A stretch of DNA of 59,207 nt from an uncultured Eubacteriales bacterium (lineage in GTDB: Bacteria > Bacillota > Clostridia > Oscillospirales > CAG-272): positions 1-59,207 of the forward strand of contig CAOKER010000015.1 of the NCBI GenBank assembly GCA_948467545.1, written 5' to 3'. Both the position numbers and the translations under genes were made by a program. Position 1 is the stretch's first letter. Each line of letters starts with the position of its first letter. Below, piece after piece: positions 17,544 to 26,209 of this stretch. The notes below the pieces were generated by a model. It was not told the origin of the DNA. It saw only the letters and a list, made by a program, of their open reading frames with translations, and did not search any database.

Positions 17544-18623
17544 TCAAAATAACAACAGGACCAGCGCAGACAGGACAGCAGTAACGGCTGCACCAATTCC
17601 GGCAAACCAGCCCCAAAACCTTCCCCATGAAACAGGAAGCTGCCCGACAATCTTTCCGGTCTGTCCGTTCATCGCATATGTGTACTCCTTTCCGTTATAT
17701 TTTGTTTTTATAAGGTATACCGGAAGCATAGCATACTTGACGCTTGTATCCGAAAGATTAATTCTCCCGCTGCGTTTTGAAACGCTCGCATATCCTCTCA
17801 CAGTAGATCGAAAAAATTGTTCCGCGCTTGTTTCAACTCTTGCGCTTGCGCGCGGCAGATTAGCATCCGCATCGTCATCATAGCGGTCTGCAACAAAACC
17901 GGAAAGATATTTTGAATCAAACCCGCAAAGCTCTCTCCAGTCAAAAGGTTCAATCGAATCCATAAGCGCATTATCCATACGTAAACTCCCGTCTACCGGA
18001 ATACGTTCAAAGTCGAGCGTCCCTTCCCGCTTTACAAGAAAATGGGAAGTTTCTGTAAAATTATATTTTTCCGTACTCCACGTTCTAACCTTGGTAGCAT
18101 TATACGTCATGGCGCCGTCCGCTTTGCAGCCGTATAGCCAAAACGGAACATAAATTCCCTGAATTTCCTTTAATTTGTTTTCATCAATAAAGTTTTTCGG
18201 CAGCAGCGGCTTTCCGCGGCACATTGTACGAACGGCAGTCAATACCCCGTCCCTGTCTATTTTAAACGGTATTATGACATTGGGACGCAGATTTCCGGAC
18301 ACCTTATCGGAAAGAACGACAACATTGTCGCAATACGGGCACTTCGTGGCAGCGGTCTCCATATCCGTAATTATCTCGGCGCCGCATGAAGAACATATAT
18401 AATTAACCGCATTGTCAAGATTTTCTTCCGAGCGCATGCGCCGCATTTCTCCCCAGTCGAATCCTTCCCGGTCAGAGCGCTGACTTTCATCAGTCTCGTT
18501 CAGAGCCTCAATGGCTTCAAGCTCATATTCATTTCCGCACGCCCGACATACAAGCTTCTGTTCGCCTCCAGAAAATTCAAGCGGAGAAGCACACGCCGGA
18601 CATTTATAGGTAACAGCATTCAA
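17544..18623 (-). CDS. ydjG: Zinc-ribbon membrane protein (YdjG-like)
   Basis: The 359-residue protein starts with a TFIIB-type zinc ribbon (CPACASPLEF to LVCRACGNEY) and has a second four-Cys module (CSSCGAEI to CPYCDNVV) near residues 78-98. A long beta-rich middle follows, with IQGIYVPFWLYGC, and a single C-terminal transmembrane helix. This is the YdjG architecture, the membrane partner in the pspA-ydjGHI stress operon. It is the first gene of the three-gene minus-strand operon, with a consensus promoter at 18711-18739. The start codon is TTG: an in-frame TGA lies two codons upstream and the nearby ATG is out of frame. Confidence 0.8.
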   Translation of the reverse strand: MNAVTYKCPACASPLEFSGGEQKLVCRACGNEYELEAIEALNETDESQRSDREGFDWGEMRRMRSEENLDNAVNYICSSCGAEIITDMETAATKCPYCDNVVVLSDKVSGNLRPNVIIPFKIDRDGVLTAVRTMCRGKPLLPKNFIDENKLKEIQGIYVPFWLYGCKADGAMTYNATKVRTWSTEKYNFTETSHFLVKREGTLDFERIPVDGSLRMDNALMDSIEPFDWRELCGFDSKYLSGFVADRYDDDADANLPRASARVETSAEQFFRSTVRGYASVSKRSGRINLSDTSVKYAMLPVYLIKTKYNGKEYTYAMNGQTGKIVGQLPVSWGRFWGWFAGIGAAVTAVLSALVLLLF

Positions 18624-18710
18624 TAAAATTCACCCGTTTACTTATATTTACTTATAGATATTATTAATAATAAACCGCCTAAAAATAATTCGGTATTACT
18701 TTCCCACATA

Positions 18711-18739
18711 ATTATACTTTATAAAAATTTTTTTGTCAA
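18711..18739 (-). promoter_or_regulatory. Consensus promoter of the ydjGHI-like operon
   Basis: On the minus strand, TTGACA (18739-18734), 17 bases, TATAAT (18716-18711). This is a perfect housekeeping promoter. It does not look like the SigW-type promoter (TGAAAC/CGTA) used for the Bacillus operon. Confidence 0.8.
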
Positions 18740-18826
18740 CAAGCTTATTCCGATTAAATTCTCAGATATATAACAACTATATAACAACGCCTAATATATA
18801 CCTGCGGCAGCTTTGCGAAAAGAAGC

Positions 18827-18854
18827 TTGACATTAAACGTAAAAAGATTATAAT
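18827..18854 (+). promoter_or_regulatory. Consensus promoter of the hydrogenase operon
   Basis: TTGACA at 18827-18832, 16 bases, TATAAT at 18849-18854. The expected start near 18861 yields a 185-nt leader before the first gene. Confidence 0.75.
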
Positions 18855-18870
18855 AATAATAGAATTAAAG

Positions 18871-19011
18871 ATTAGTCTGTCGCAATTGGGAATATAAGCT
18901 TCCATACGGTCAGATTAATGTATCATAACTGCATAGATCATCTCAAAAGGCATTTGCTTCATATACTGAAATAAAAAATTTCCCCGAATCAGACTGTCGT
19001 TGTTACGACAG
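18871..19011 (+). promoter_or_regulatory. Structured leader RNA with mutually exclusive pairings
   Basis: The hexamer CTGTCG occurs twice, at 18877-18882 and 18994-18999, and both copies can pair with CGACAG at 19006-19011. The distal copy forms a perfect seven-pair hairpin (18994-19000 with 19005-19011). The alternative is a long-range helix, AGTCTG at the 5' end with CAGACT just before the hairpin, which uses bases of the same hairpin. A further GGGAA/TTCCC pairing can close the interior. Switching between these folds is an inference. I do not recognise a known riboswitch class, and no T tract follows the hairpin. Confidence 0.45.
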
Positions 19012-19045
19012 CAAATTATAAAAGATAAAAGGAGATAATAACAAC

Positions 19046-19285
19046 ATGAAAATCACGGTATGTATCGGCAGCTCATGTCATCTCAAAGGCTCAAGACAGG
19101 TTGTGGAGAAATTGCAGAAACTCGTCGACGAACACAACCTTAAAGACAAAATTATTCTGTGCGGAACCTTCTGCATGGGTAATTGCCAGCAGGGTGTTTG
19201 CTGTACGCTTGACGGAAAACCTTATTCTCTGAACGAAGACAATACCGAAGAGTTCTTTTTCAATGAAGTATTACCAAACATTTAA
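19046..19285 (+). CDS. Thioredoxin-like [2Fe-2S] ferredoxin (NuoE/HydC-like)
   Basis: A 79-residue protein with Cys6 and Cys11 (CIGSSC) and a second cluster of Cys39, Cys43 and Cys47 (CGTFCMGNC). The C-x4-C and C-x3-C pairs match the thioredoxin-fold [2Fe-2S] proteins related to NuoE. It should carry electrons in the cytoplasm. It is the first gene of the hydrogenase operon, 83 bases before hydS, behind the long structured leader, with AAGGAG at 19029-19034. In this context it may feed or read out the redox state of the HydS or HydA protein. Confidence 0.88.
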   Translation: MKITVCIGSSCHLKGSRQVVEKLQKLVDEHNLKDKIILCGTFCMGNCQQGVCCTLDGKPYSLNEDNTEEFFFNEVLPNI

Positions 19286-19368
19286 GATAATCTTTTCGTT
19301 CGGCTTGCCCCATCTCAAAGCCGCATAAAGTCAATACATAAAAATTACAGAAAGGAACTGCTGATATA

Positions 19369-21045
19369 ATGGCTGATTTTTTAAAGCTAAAAAAATCAAA
19401 CTGCAAAAGCTGCTATAAATGTATTAGAAACTGCCCGGTGAAATCGATTCGCTTTTCGGGCGGACAGGCAAATATTATCGGAACAGACTGTATTCTGTGC
19501 GGGCACTGCTTTGTTGTCTGTCCGCAGAATGCCAAGCAGATTGTAAGCTCGGTCGAACAGGTTAAAGTGCTTTTATCAGGCGATGCTCCGGTATATGTAA
19601 GTCTTGCACCCTCTTTTGCCGCAAATTACGAGGGTGCGGGAATCGAATCAATGCGAGATGCCATTAAAAAGCTCGGTTTTGCCGGGGTAGATGAAACGGC
19701 TGTCGGAGCAACCATTGTAAAACGTGAATATGACCGAATTCTGCGCGAAGAGAAAAGAGATATACTTATCTCATCATGCTGCCACTCTGTAAATCTTCTG
19801 ATTCAAAAATATTTCCCGTCAGAGCTTCAATATCTCGCGGATATAGTATCTCCGATGCAGGCGCACTGTATTGAAATCAAAAAACAGCATCCCGGATGTA
19901 AAACTGTATTTATAGGACCGTGCGTTGCAAAAAAAGACGAAGCGGATGCTTACGGTGACATTGTAGACGCCGTACTTACATTTGAAGAACTGACAGCATG
20001 GCTGAAAGAGGAAGGAATCGAAATAAAAACAGAAAGAGACCAAAATCCCGAAAGCCGGGCGCGTTTCTTTCCCACTACCGGAGGCATTTTAAAAACGATG
20101 TCATGCGATATGCCTGATTACTCATATTTTGCAATAGACGGAGTTGAAAATTGCATAGCCGCGCTTAAAGACATCGAAAAAGGCGGACTTCATAAATGTT
20201 TCATAGAAATGTCGGCCTGCGTCGGAAGCTGTTCCGGTGGCCCAGTCATGGAAAAATATCATCGTACTCCGATACGGGATTACGCAAGCATCAGCTCCTA
20301 CGCCGGAAAATATGACTTCCCTGCTCCAGAGCTCTCAAAGCAGGACATAAAAAAATCCATGCCTCCTATCTTCAACAATCATGAAACGCCTACCGAGGCG
20401 GAAATCAAGGACATTCTGCGCCAGATGGGCAAGACAATGCCGGAGCATGAGCTGAACTGCGGTTCCTGCGGCTACAATTCATGCCGCGAAAAAGCCATAG
20501 CAGTATTTCAGGGAAAAGCGGAAATTACAATGTGTCTCCCATTTCTTAATGACAGAGCCGAACGTTTTTCGGACAATATTATAAACAATACGCCAAATGC
20601 AATTATAGTACTTAACGACAGCCTTGAGGTTCAGCAAATCAACGGAGCCGCTCTGAAACTGATGAACATCGCAAGCGATTCGCATGTACTCGGAGAACCG
20701 GCAATAAGAATTCTCGACTGCAAGGATTTTCTCTCTGTTCAGCAATCCGGCCGACCGGTAATGAATAAGCGAACATACCTGGCAGAATATAAAAAATACG
20801 TAGATGAGACTATAACATACGATAAGAATTATCACTTACTCATATGCATCATGAGGGACGTAACGGACGAGGAGACGGAACGGGAAAAGAAGGAGACAAT
20901 TGCACGTCAAACCGTTGAAACAACCGATAAGGTAATCGACAAGCAAATGCGTGTTGTTCAGGAAATCGCGTCACTTCTCGGTGAAACCGCCGCCGAGACA
21001 AAAATCGCGCTTACAAAGCTTAAGGAGTCGATAAACAATGAATAA
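19369..21045 (+). CDS. hydS: Putative sensory [FeFe]-hydrogenase HydS (group C) with PAS domain
   Basis: The 558-residue protein has two N-terminal [4Fe-4S] motifs (Cys12/15/18/22 and Cys41/44/47/51), then an H-cluster domain with the ligand Cys residues in SSCCHS (137-138), GPCVAKK (Cys185) and SACVGSC (Cys284, Cys288). A four-Cys Fe-S module CGSCGYNSC (Cys364/367/372 with Cys389), a PAS domain (about 400-500) and a C-terminal coiled coil follow. This order defines the sensory HydS-type enzymes, thought to sense hydrogen and signal through the PAS domain rather than to make hydrogen. P1 reads CCHS where catalytic enzymes have CCPG or CCPA. No kinase domain is present; the adjacent SpoIIE phosphatase overlaps by eight bases and is the likely output. 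Confidence 0.9.
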   Translation: MADFLKLKKSNCKSCYKCIRNCPVKSIRFSGGQANIIGTDCILCGHCFVVCPQNAKQIVSSVEQVKVLLSGDAPVYVSLAPSFAANYEGAGIESMRDAIKKLGFAGVDETAVGATIVKREYDRILREEKRDILISSCCHSVNLLIQKYFPSELQYLADIVSPMQAHCIEIKKQHPGCKTVFIGPCVAKKDEADAYGDIVDAVLTFEELTAWLKEEGIEIKTERDQNPESRARFFPTTGGILKTMSCDMPDYSYFAIDGVENCIAALKDIEKGGLHKCFIEMSACVGSCSGGPVMEKYHRTPIRDYASISSYAGKYDFPAPELSKQDIKKSMPPIFNNHETPTEAEIKDILRQMGKTMPEHELNCGSCGYNSCREKAIAVFQGKAEITMCLPFLNDRAERFSDNIINNTPNAIIVLNDSLEVQQINGAALKLMNIASDSHVLGEPAIRILDCKDFLSVQQSGRPVMNKRTYLAEYKKYVDETITYDKNYHLLICIMRDVTDEETEREKKETIARQTVETTDKVIDKQMRVVQEIASLLGETAAETKIALTKLKESINNE

Positions 21046-22210
21046 TCTGTGCGCCGACATAGGATACCGCAGTTTGATAAAATACGGAGAAGAACTTTGC
21101 GGAGACAATGTACAGGTCATTGAAAAGGATGACGGCTCTACAATCATTGTTCTTGCAGACGGGCTCGGAAGCGGCGTCAAGGCAAATATTCTTTCGACGC
21201 TGACCTCCAAAATTCTGTCAACAATGATGGCTCAGGGAATGAAGGTTGAGGACTGTGTGGAAACCATGGCACAGACATTGCCTGTCTGCTCTGTTCGCGG
21301 AGTAGCGTATTCTACTTTCACAATCATATATATCCGCGACAATGACGAGGCGGACATTATTCAGTTTGACAACCCTGAGGTTATACTTCTGCGAAACGGT
21401 CAAAATTACGACTATCCAAAGACTGTCTCGGATATCTGCGGAAAAAAAATTTCCCGTTCGACAATTAAGCTCTGCGAGGACGATATTTTTATCGCGATGA
21501 GCGACGGCTGCATTCACGCCAGCATAGGGCAGGAATTAAATTTCGGCTGGGACAGAAGCGAAATAATCGAATTTATGGAGTCTTTTTTTCAGGTTGGATT
21601 TACTGCAAAAACGCTCAATACGATTCTTCTCGACGAATGCTATAAGCTATACGGAGGGCAGCCGGGAGATGATACCACAGCCTGCACGGTAAGAATCCGC
21701 AAACGCGAACCGATGAATCTGATAATCGGTCCCCCGTCAAACCGCGATGACTGTAATAAGATGATGGCGCTCTTCTTTTCCAAAGAGGGCAAGCATATCG
21801 TGTGCGGAGGTACAACGTCGACTATCGCGGCTGAATATCTCGGAAAGCCTCTTGTTCCGTCAATTGAATTTCCGGATCCGGAAATTCCGCCGATTGCAAA
21901 AATTGAGGGAGTCGATTTGGTTACCGAGGGCGTAATCACAATCAATAAGGTTCTGTCGTATGCTAAGGACTACCTTGCGGATAATGAGTCATACTCTCAA
22001 TGGGGATACAAGAGAGACGGAGCATCGATGATTGCCCGTCTGCTTTTTGAGGAGGCAACCGATATTAACTTTTATGTCGGAAAGGCAGTAAACCCGGCGC
22101 ATCAAAACCCCAATCTTCCGATAAATTTCAATATAAAAATGCAGCTTATTCAGGAGCTGTCGGACTGTCTGAAAAAAATGGGAAAGCGAATCAAGGTCAG
22201 CTACTTCTGA
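21038..22210 (+). CDS. SpoIIE-family PP2C phosphatase linked to HydS, with C-terminal extension
   Basis: The first 220 or so of the 390 residues form a SpoIIE-type PP2C domain with metal-binding Asp motifs ADGLGSG, MSDGC and GDDTT. The remaining 160 residues (from MNLIIGPPSNRDDC) are an extension with the motif CGGTTSTIAAEYL and a second acidic patch; I know it only from phosphatases next to sensory hydrogenases. The gene starts within an ATGAATAA overlap with hydS and has AAGGAG upstream, so the two are translationally coupled. The expected role is to dephosphorylate Ser/Thr on a regulator such as an anti-sigma antagonist in response to HydS. No partner kinase or STAS protein is in the window. 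Confidence 0.87.
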   Translation: MNNLCADIGYRSLIKYGEELCGDNVQVIEKDDGSTIIVLADGLGSGVKANILSTLTSKILSTMMAQGMKVEDCVETMAQTLPVCSVRGVAYSTFTIIYIRDNDEADIIQFDNPEVILLRNGQNYDYPKTVSDICGKKISRSTIKLCEDDIFIAMSDGCIHASIGQELNFGWDRSEIIEFMESFFQVGFTAKTLNTILLDECYKLYGGQPGDDTTACTVRIRKREPMNLIIGPPSNRDDCNKMMALFFSKEGKHIVCGGTTSTIAAEYLGKPLVPSIEFPDPEIPPIAKIEGVDLVTEGVITINKVLSYAKDYLADNESYSQWGYKRDGASMIARLLFEEATDINFYVGKAVNPAHQNPNLPINFNIKMQLIQELSDCLKKMGKRIKVSYF

Positions 22211-22267
22211 TATTTATTGATATTTTTCATTGATCTTGGAGTCACATTTTCCTTAGATTAAAGATAC

Positions 22268-22302
22268 AAAAGCTCCGGCAAAACTTAAACAGATGAGCTT
22301 TT
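22268..22302 (+). terminator. Intra-operon hairpin before hydA
   Basis: AAAAGCTC (22268-22275) pairs with GAGCTTTT (22295-22302), ending in only four T. It may act as a weak attenuator or an RNA-processing site between the sensory genes and the enzyme gene, rather than as a full terminator. Confidence 0.35.
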
Positions 22303-22330
22303 AGCATATACGAAAGGTATGGTCACATAA

Positions 22331-23755
22331 ATGAGAAAGTTTGACACAAAGGTTCAGCACTTAAAATATAAGGTTCTTCGCGAGGTTGCAAGACATGCAT
22401 GGAACGATACTCTTCTTGAATCGCTTTCGGATATTCCCAAAACAATTGTTCCGGGTAAAAAATCAACAATGCGGTGCTGCGTATACAAAGAAAGAGCGAT
22501 ACTTTCCGAACGTGTCAAAATTGCCATGGGCGGAGATAAGAACAACCCTAACGTTATCGAAGTAATAGACATTGCATGCGATGAATGTCCGGTCGGCGGC
22601 TACTCGGTAACCGAAGCATGCCGCGGCTGTCTCGCGCACAGATGCGAAGACGTATGCAAACGCGGAGCAATAACCTTTGACGAGCATCAAAAGGCTCATA
22701 TAGACAAAAGCAAATGCGTCGAATGCGGTGCATGCGCAAAGGTTTGTCCGTATTTTGCAATTATAAATCAAAAACGCCCCTGCGAAAGCTCATGCAAAGT
22801 AAAAGCCATAAAAATGAACGAGGACAAGGCAGCGGTCATCGACAACGAAAAATGCATTTCCTGCGGAGCGTGCGTATATCAGTGTCCCTTCGGTGCAATT
22901 ACAGATAAGTCCTTTATACTTGACGTCATAGATACTATTAAGAAAAGCGAAGAAAACCAAAAATATAAGGTATATGCAATCGTAGCACCTTCGATTTCAA
23001 GTCAGTTCACTTATGCAAAGCTTGGCAACGTTATCTCCGGAATTAAAAAGCTTGGATTTTATACCGTCGTCGAAGTCGCTTTGGGAGCGGATATGGTAGC
23101 ATATAATGAAGCTAAAGAACTTGCTGAGAAAAAAGCCCTCACAAGTTCATGCTGCCCTGCGTTTGTAAGCTATATCAGAAAGCAGTTTCCCGGGCTTGAA
23201 AATAACATATCTCATAATCTGTCCCCCATGGGAACTATCGCAAAATATATCAAGACAAAAGATCCGGAAGCAAAAGTAATTTTTATCGGCCCCTGTACCG
23301 CCAAAAAAATGGAATTTCAACAGGAGGAAGTACGTCCTTATGTTGACTCAGTTCTGACATTCGAGGAGCTTCAGGCCTTGTTTGACAGCAAAGATATCGA
23401 CATAACGGCATTGCCCGAAGATGTTCTTGACAACGCCTCGTACTTCGGAAGAATATTTGCACGCTGCGGAGGTCTCGCCGACGCCGTGCAGGAGGGACTT
23501 AAGGAGTTAGGCGAGGAAGATTTTGTTTTAAAGGCAATTTCATGCGACGGAATAGAAGAATGCCGAACCGCCCTTCTCAAGTTTTCAAAGGGCGTACTTC
23601 CTGAAAACTTCATAGAAGGAATGGCGTGCGTGGGAGGATGTATAGGAGGCGCCGGCTGTTTGACACACGGAGAAAAAAACAAATCCGAAGTTGATAAATA
23701 CGGAAGAGAGGCTTACGAAAAAACGATTTCCGATGCAATATCACAGCTGAAATAA
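22331..23755 (+). CDS. hydA: [FeFe]-hydrogenase, monomeric group B type
   Basis: A 474-residue ferredoxin-type hydrogenase. The N-terminal part is Cys-rich, with two classical [4Fe-4S] motifs (Cys129/132/135/139 and Cys175/178/181/185) and extra Cys residues at 83-109 and 151-155. The H-cluster motifs are SSCCPAF (Cys274 for proton transfer, Cys275 as ligand), GPCTAKK (Cys322) and MACVGGC (Cys433, Cys437), so the active site looks complete. It should reduce protons with ferredoxin in the cytoplasm to dispose of fermentation electrons. It lies last in the HydS operon, as HydA2 does in Ruminococcus albus. The maturases HydE, HydF and HydG are not in this window. Confidence 0.9.
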   Translation: MRKFDTKVQHLKYKVLREVARHAWNDTLLESLSDIPKTIVPGKKSTMRCCVYKERAILSERVKIAMGGDKNNPNVIEVIDIACDECPVGGYSVTEACRGCLAHRCEDVCKRGAITFDEHQKAHIDKSKCVECGACAKVCPYFAIINQKRPCESSCKVKAIKMNEDKAAVIDNEKCISCGACVYQCPFGAITDKSFILDVIDTIKKSEENQKYKVYAIVAPSISSQFTYAKLGNVISGIKKLGFYTVVEVALGADMVAYNEAKELAEKKALTSSCCPAFVSYIRKQFPGLENNISHNLSPMGTIAKYIKTKDPEAKVIFIGPCTAKKMEFQQEEVRPYVDSVLTFEELQALFDSKDIDITALPEDVLDNASYFGRIFARCGGLADAVQEGLKELGEEDFVLKAISCDGIEECRTALLKFSKGVLPENFIEGMACVGGCIGGAGCLTHGEKNKSEVDKYGREAYEKTISDAISQLK

Positions 23756-23782
23756 GTACTATAAATTATATTTAAAGACAAG

Positions 23783-23832
23783 AAGGACTTTGCAGAAATC
23801 AGTTTCAATGATCGACGCGGGTCCTTTTTTCA
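23783..23832 (+). terminator. Probable terminator of the hydrogenase operon
   Basis: AAGGAC (23783-23788) pairs with GTCCTT (23821-23826) over a loop containing a small ATCA/TGAT helix, then six T. The remaining bases to 24136 show no gene, only a promoter for the next one. Confidence 0.5.
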
Positions 23833-24000
23833 TTAACACAAGACAATGCCGCTGTATCAACTCCGCGGGTGCAAAGAACCGATGCATATATTACAATTAA
23901 TCGCCGCGATGGTCACGTGTCGAACCTGTCCTCATACAAATTTGCGATTTTCCTTAATACGAATTTATTTTTCAGTTTATAAAAATTACTGTTTTATCTA

Positions 24001-24029
24001 TTGATTTTTTTTACTGTCGGGAGTAAAAT
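24001..24029 (+). promoter_or_regulatory. Promoter of the alarmone synthetase gene
   Basis: TTGATT at 24001-24006, 17 bases, TAAAAT at 24024-24029. It leaves a leader of about 100 nt. Confidence 0.5.
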
Positions 24030-24136
24030 ACATAATTGAACTTTATATCAACAATTAAGCAGAAAAATCAACGGAGTTTTATACACTTTTAAAACCGCAT
24101 AGGACTTTATACACCCAGAAAGGCACATATTTTACA

Positions 24137-24850
24137 ATGGAAAATTATTTACCGTCAAGATTAGAAACTGCAGACATTAGAAAAATGCCGGATTTCGAGG
24201 CTGCCGATAAACTAAAAAACTATATATTAAACGCAAAAACGCTGATGTCATACTACCGATGCGCCATTCTTGAGGTTGAAACAAAATTTAAAGTCCTCGA
24301 CGAACAGTTTTCGCTTCGTCACGAAAGGAATCCGATTGAAAGTATCCGCACACGACTGAAGTCTATAGAAAGCATAACCGAAAAAATGGTACGGAAAAAT
24401 CTGCCGATGACGATTGAATCTGTCGAAAACAATATCTATGACATTGCGGGGGTCCGAGTGATCTGCTCTTTCATAGACGACATTTACATGCTTGCCGAAT
24501 GCTTAAGCAAACAGGACGATATCAAAGTCATTGCAAAGAAAGATTACATAATCAAACCTAAAGAAAACGGCTACAGAAGCCTTCACCTTATCGTTGAAAT
24601 TCCAATCTTTTTACAGCAAGGTAAGCGAAGCATGAAGGTCGAAGTACAGTTCAGAACAATTGCTATGGAGTTCTGGGCAAATATCGAACACCGTCTTCGG
24701 TACAAGAAAAATCTTTCGGACGAAATTTTGGAAAGCACCGCAAAGGATCTCAAGGAATGTGCAGAAACCAGCGCACTGCTTGATTTGAAAATGCAGCAAA
24801 TCAAAGCGACAATCGAGAAAAATACCGAAGAAGGGGAGCAATATTTTTAA
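24137..24850 (+). CDS. relQ: Small alarmone synthetase, RelQ-type (p)ppGpp synthetase
   Basis: The 237 residues consist of a lone RelA/SpoT synthetase domain with DIAGVRVIC, KPKENGYRSLHL and VEVQFRTIAMEFWANIEH, the substrate-binding and catalytic motifs of GTP pyrophosphokinases. There is no hydrolase, TGS or ACT domain, and the length fits Firmicutes RelQ/YjbM enzymes, which are oligomeric and act in stress. Helices flank the domain at both ends. The gene is followed only two bases later by an AI-2E-family permease gene, so the two are co-transcribed. Confidence 0.9.
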   Translation: MENYLPSRLETADIRKMPDFEAADKLKNYILNAKTLMSYYRCAILEVETKFKVLDEQFSLRHERNPIESIRTRLKSIESITEKMVRKNLPMTIESVENNIYDIAGVRVICSFIDDIYMLAECLSKQDDIKVIAKKDYIIKPKENGYRSLHLIVEIPIFLQQGKRSMKVEVQFRTIAMEFWANIEHRLRYKKNLSDEILESTAKDLKECAETSALLDLKMQQIKATIEKNTEEGEQYF

Positions 24851-24852
24851 TT

Positions 24853-26061
24853 ATGGATAAAAAATTAAAGCAAAATCTGATACTTGTAGTATGCGGAGCA
24901 TTAATCTTTGCGGTTTTAATGAATTTTTCGTCCGTCATCAATATAGCCGGCACTCTCCTGTCTCTGCTTATGCCGGTTATAGTCGGCGCCATACTCGCAT
25001 TATTTATAAGCGTACCGGTCTGCGGTACCGAAAAAATTATAAAAAAAATATTTGCTAAGAGAAAACATAAGCCTTCGGAGAAAGCCGTCCTGATAACAAG
25101 CTTTATCTTTACAATCATATGTATTCTTCTTGCAATAACCCTTGTCACTGCATTCATCGTACCCGCGCTTATCCAGTCTGTACAAAGTATCTACGGCATA
25201 GCCGAAAAAAGAATTCCGGATTTGATTCAATACCTGCTTAATTTTCTGTCCGAAAGAGGAATTTCAACCGAATGGTTTTCCAAGACAATATCAAAAATAG
25301 ACCTTGAAGGTCTTATGAAAAATGTCTCGTCTTATCTTACGTCTTTTCTGTCATCATTTATCGGTGTAATATCATCAACTGTAAATATTACAATATCTTT
25401 TGTTTTTGCCGTTATCATAGCAATCTATATGGTGCTTGATAAAAAACATATCTGCAGCTCGGCAAAAAATTTAGCATATGCGTACCTGAAAAAGCCTGCG
25501 GCGGACAAAATAACTTATTTTTGTTCTCTTTTCGGAAAGACCTTTGCAAAGTTTTTGTCAGGACAATGCTTTGAAGCTATCATTCTCGGCGTTCTTATGT
25601 TTATTGCATTTTCCGTTTTTCGCCTGCCCTACGCAAGTCTTGTAGGTGTAATTACCGCTTTCTGCGCCTTACTGCCATACGTAGGGGCTACCTTATCATG
25701 TGTTGTATCCGTCCTGCTTGCCTTTATAGTCGATCCTTCAAAGGCAATACTCTGCGTCATTGTCTATCTGTGCGTACAGTTTATTGAAAATCAGTTTATC
25801 TACCCTCATGTTGTAGGAAATTCCGTAGGACTTTCTGCGCTCTACACACTTATTGCCGCTCTTATCGGCGGAAGTCTTTTCGGAATCATCGGAATTCTGT
25901 TCTTTATCCCTCTCACCGCAGTAATTATCGTCATTATTAAGGAAAATTCCGCCAAACGTCTTTCGGAAAAAGGACTGTCCGAAATGCAGGTAGATATTGC
26001 AGAAAGTACGCTACAAGACATTTCGGAGAAGAAGAATACCGATGATACGATACAAAACTAA
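24853..26061 (+). CDS. AI-2E family (PF01594-type) membrane transporter
   Basis: A 402-residue protein with about eight hydrophobic segments: paired helices at the N-terminus, a loop region near residues 120-160, and a C-terminal set including ENQFIYPHVVGNSVGLSALYTLIAA-type sequence (split motif ENQFIYPHVVG) that is diagnostic of the AI-2E/YdiK/YtvI family. Members move autoinducer-2, sodium or protons, or are uncharacterised; the substrate here is unknown. Translation begins two bases after the relQ stop, with an AGGGGAG ribosome binding site inside relQ. A strong terminator follows. Confidence 0.87.
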   Translation: MDKKLKQNLILVVCGALIFAVLMNFSSVINIAGTLLSLLMPVIVGAILALFISVPVCGTEKIIKKIFAKRKHKPSEKAVLITSFIFTIICILLAITLVTAFIVPALIQSVQSIYGIAEKRIPDLIQYLLNFLSERGISTEWFSKTISKIDLEGLMKNVSSYLTSFLSSFIGVISSTVNITISFVFAVIIAIYMVLDKKHICSSAKNLAYAYLKKPAADKITYFCSLFGKTFAKFLSGQCFEAIILGVLMFIAFSVFRLPYASLVGVITAFCALLPYVGATLSCVVSVLLAFIVDPSKAILCVIVYLCVQFIENQFIYPHVVGNSVGLSALYTLIAALIGGSLFGIIGILFFIPLTAVIIVIIKENSAKRLSEKGLSEMQVDIAESTLQDISEKKNTDDTIQN

Positions 26062-26100
26062 ACAATAATTTGAAGAATTAATACCTCTCTATCCGAATGA

Positions 26101-26172
26101 ACTGTCCGGACTAATAAAAATGCCCTCTGTCAAGCATACAGAGAGCACAAGTCCTGGACAGTTTATTTTTAT
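26101..26172 (+). terminator. Two-helix terminator between convergent genes
   Basis: An outer helix ACTGTCC (26101-26107) / GGACAGT (26156-26162) encloses CTCTGT/ACAGAG (26125-26130 with 26138-26143) and is followed by TTTATTTTTATT. It may also serve ribU from the other strand. Confidence 0.7.
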
Positions 26173-26209
26173 TATGATATAGTTTAGCATTACTATAGTT
26201 TAGTAGCTA

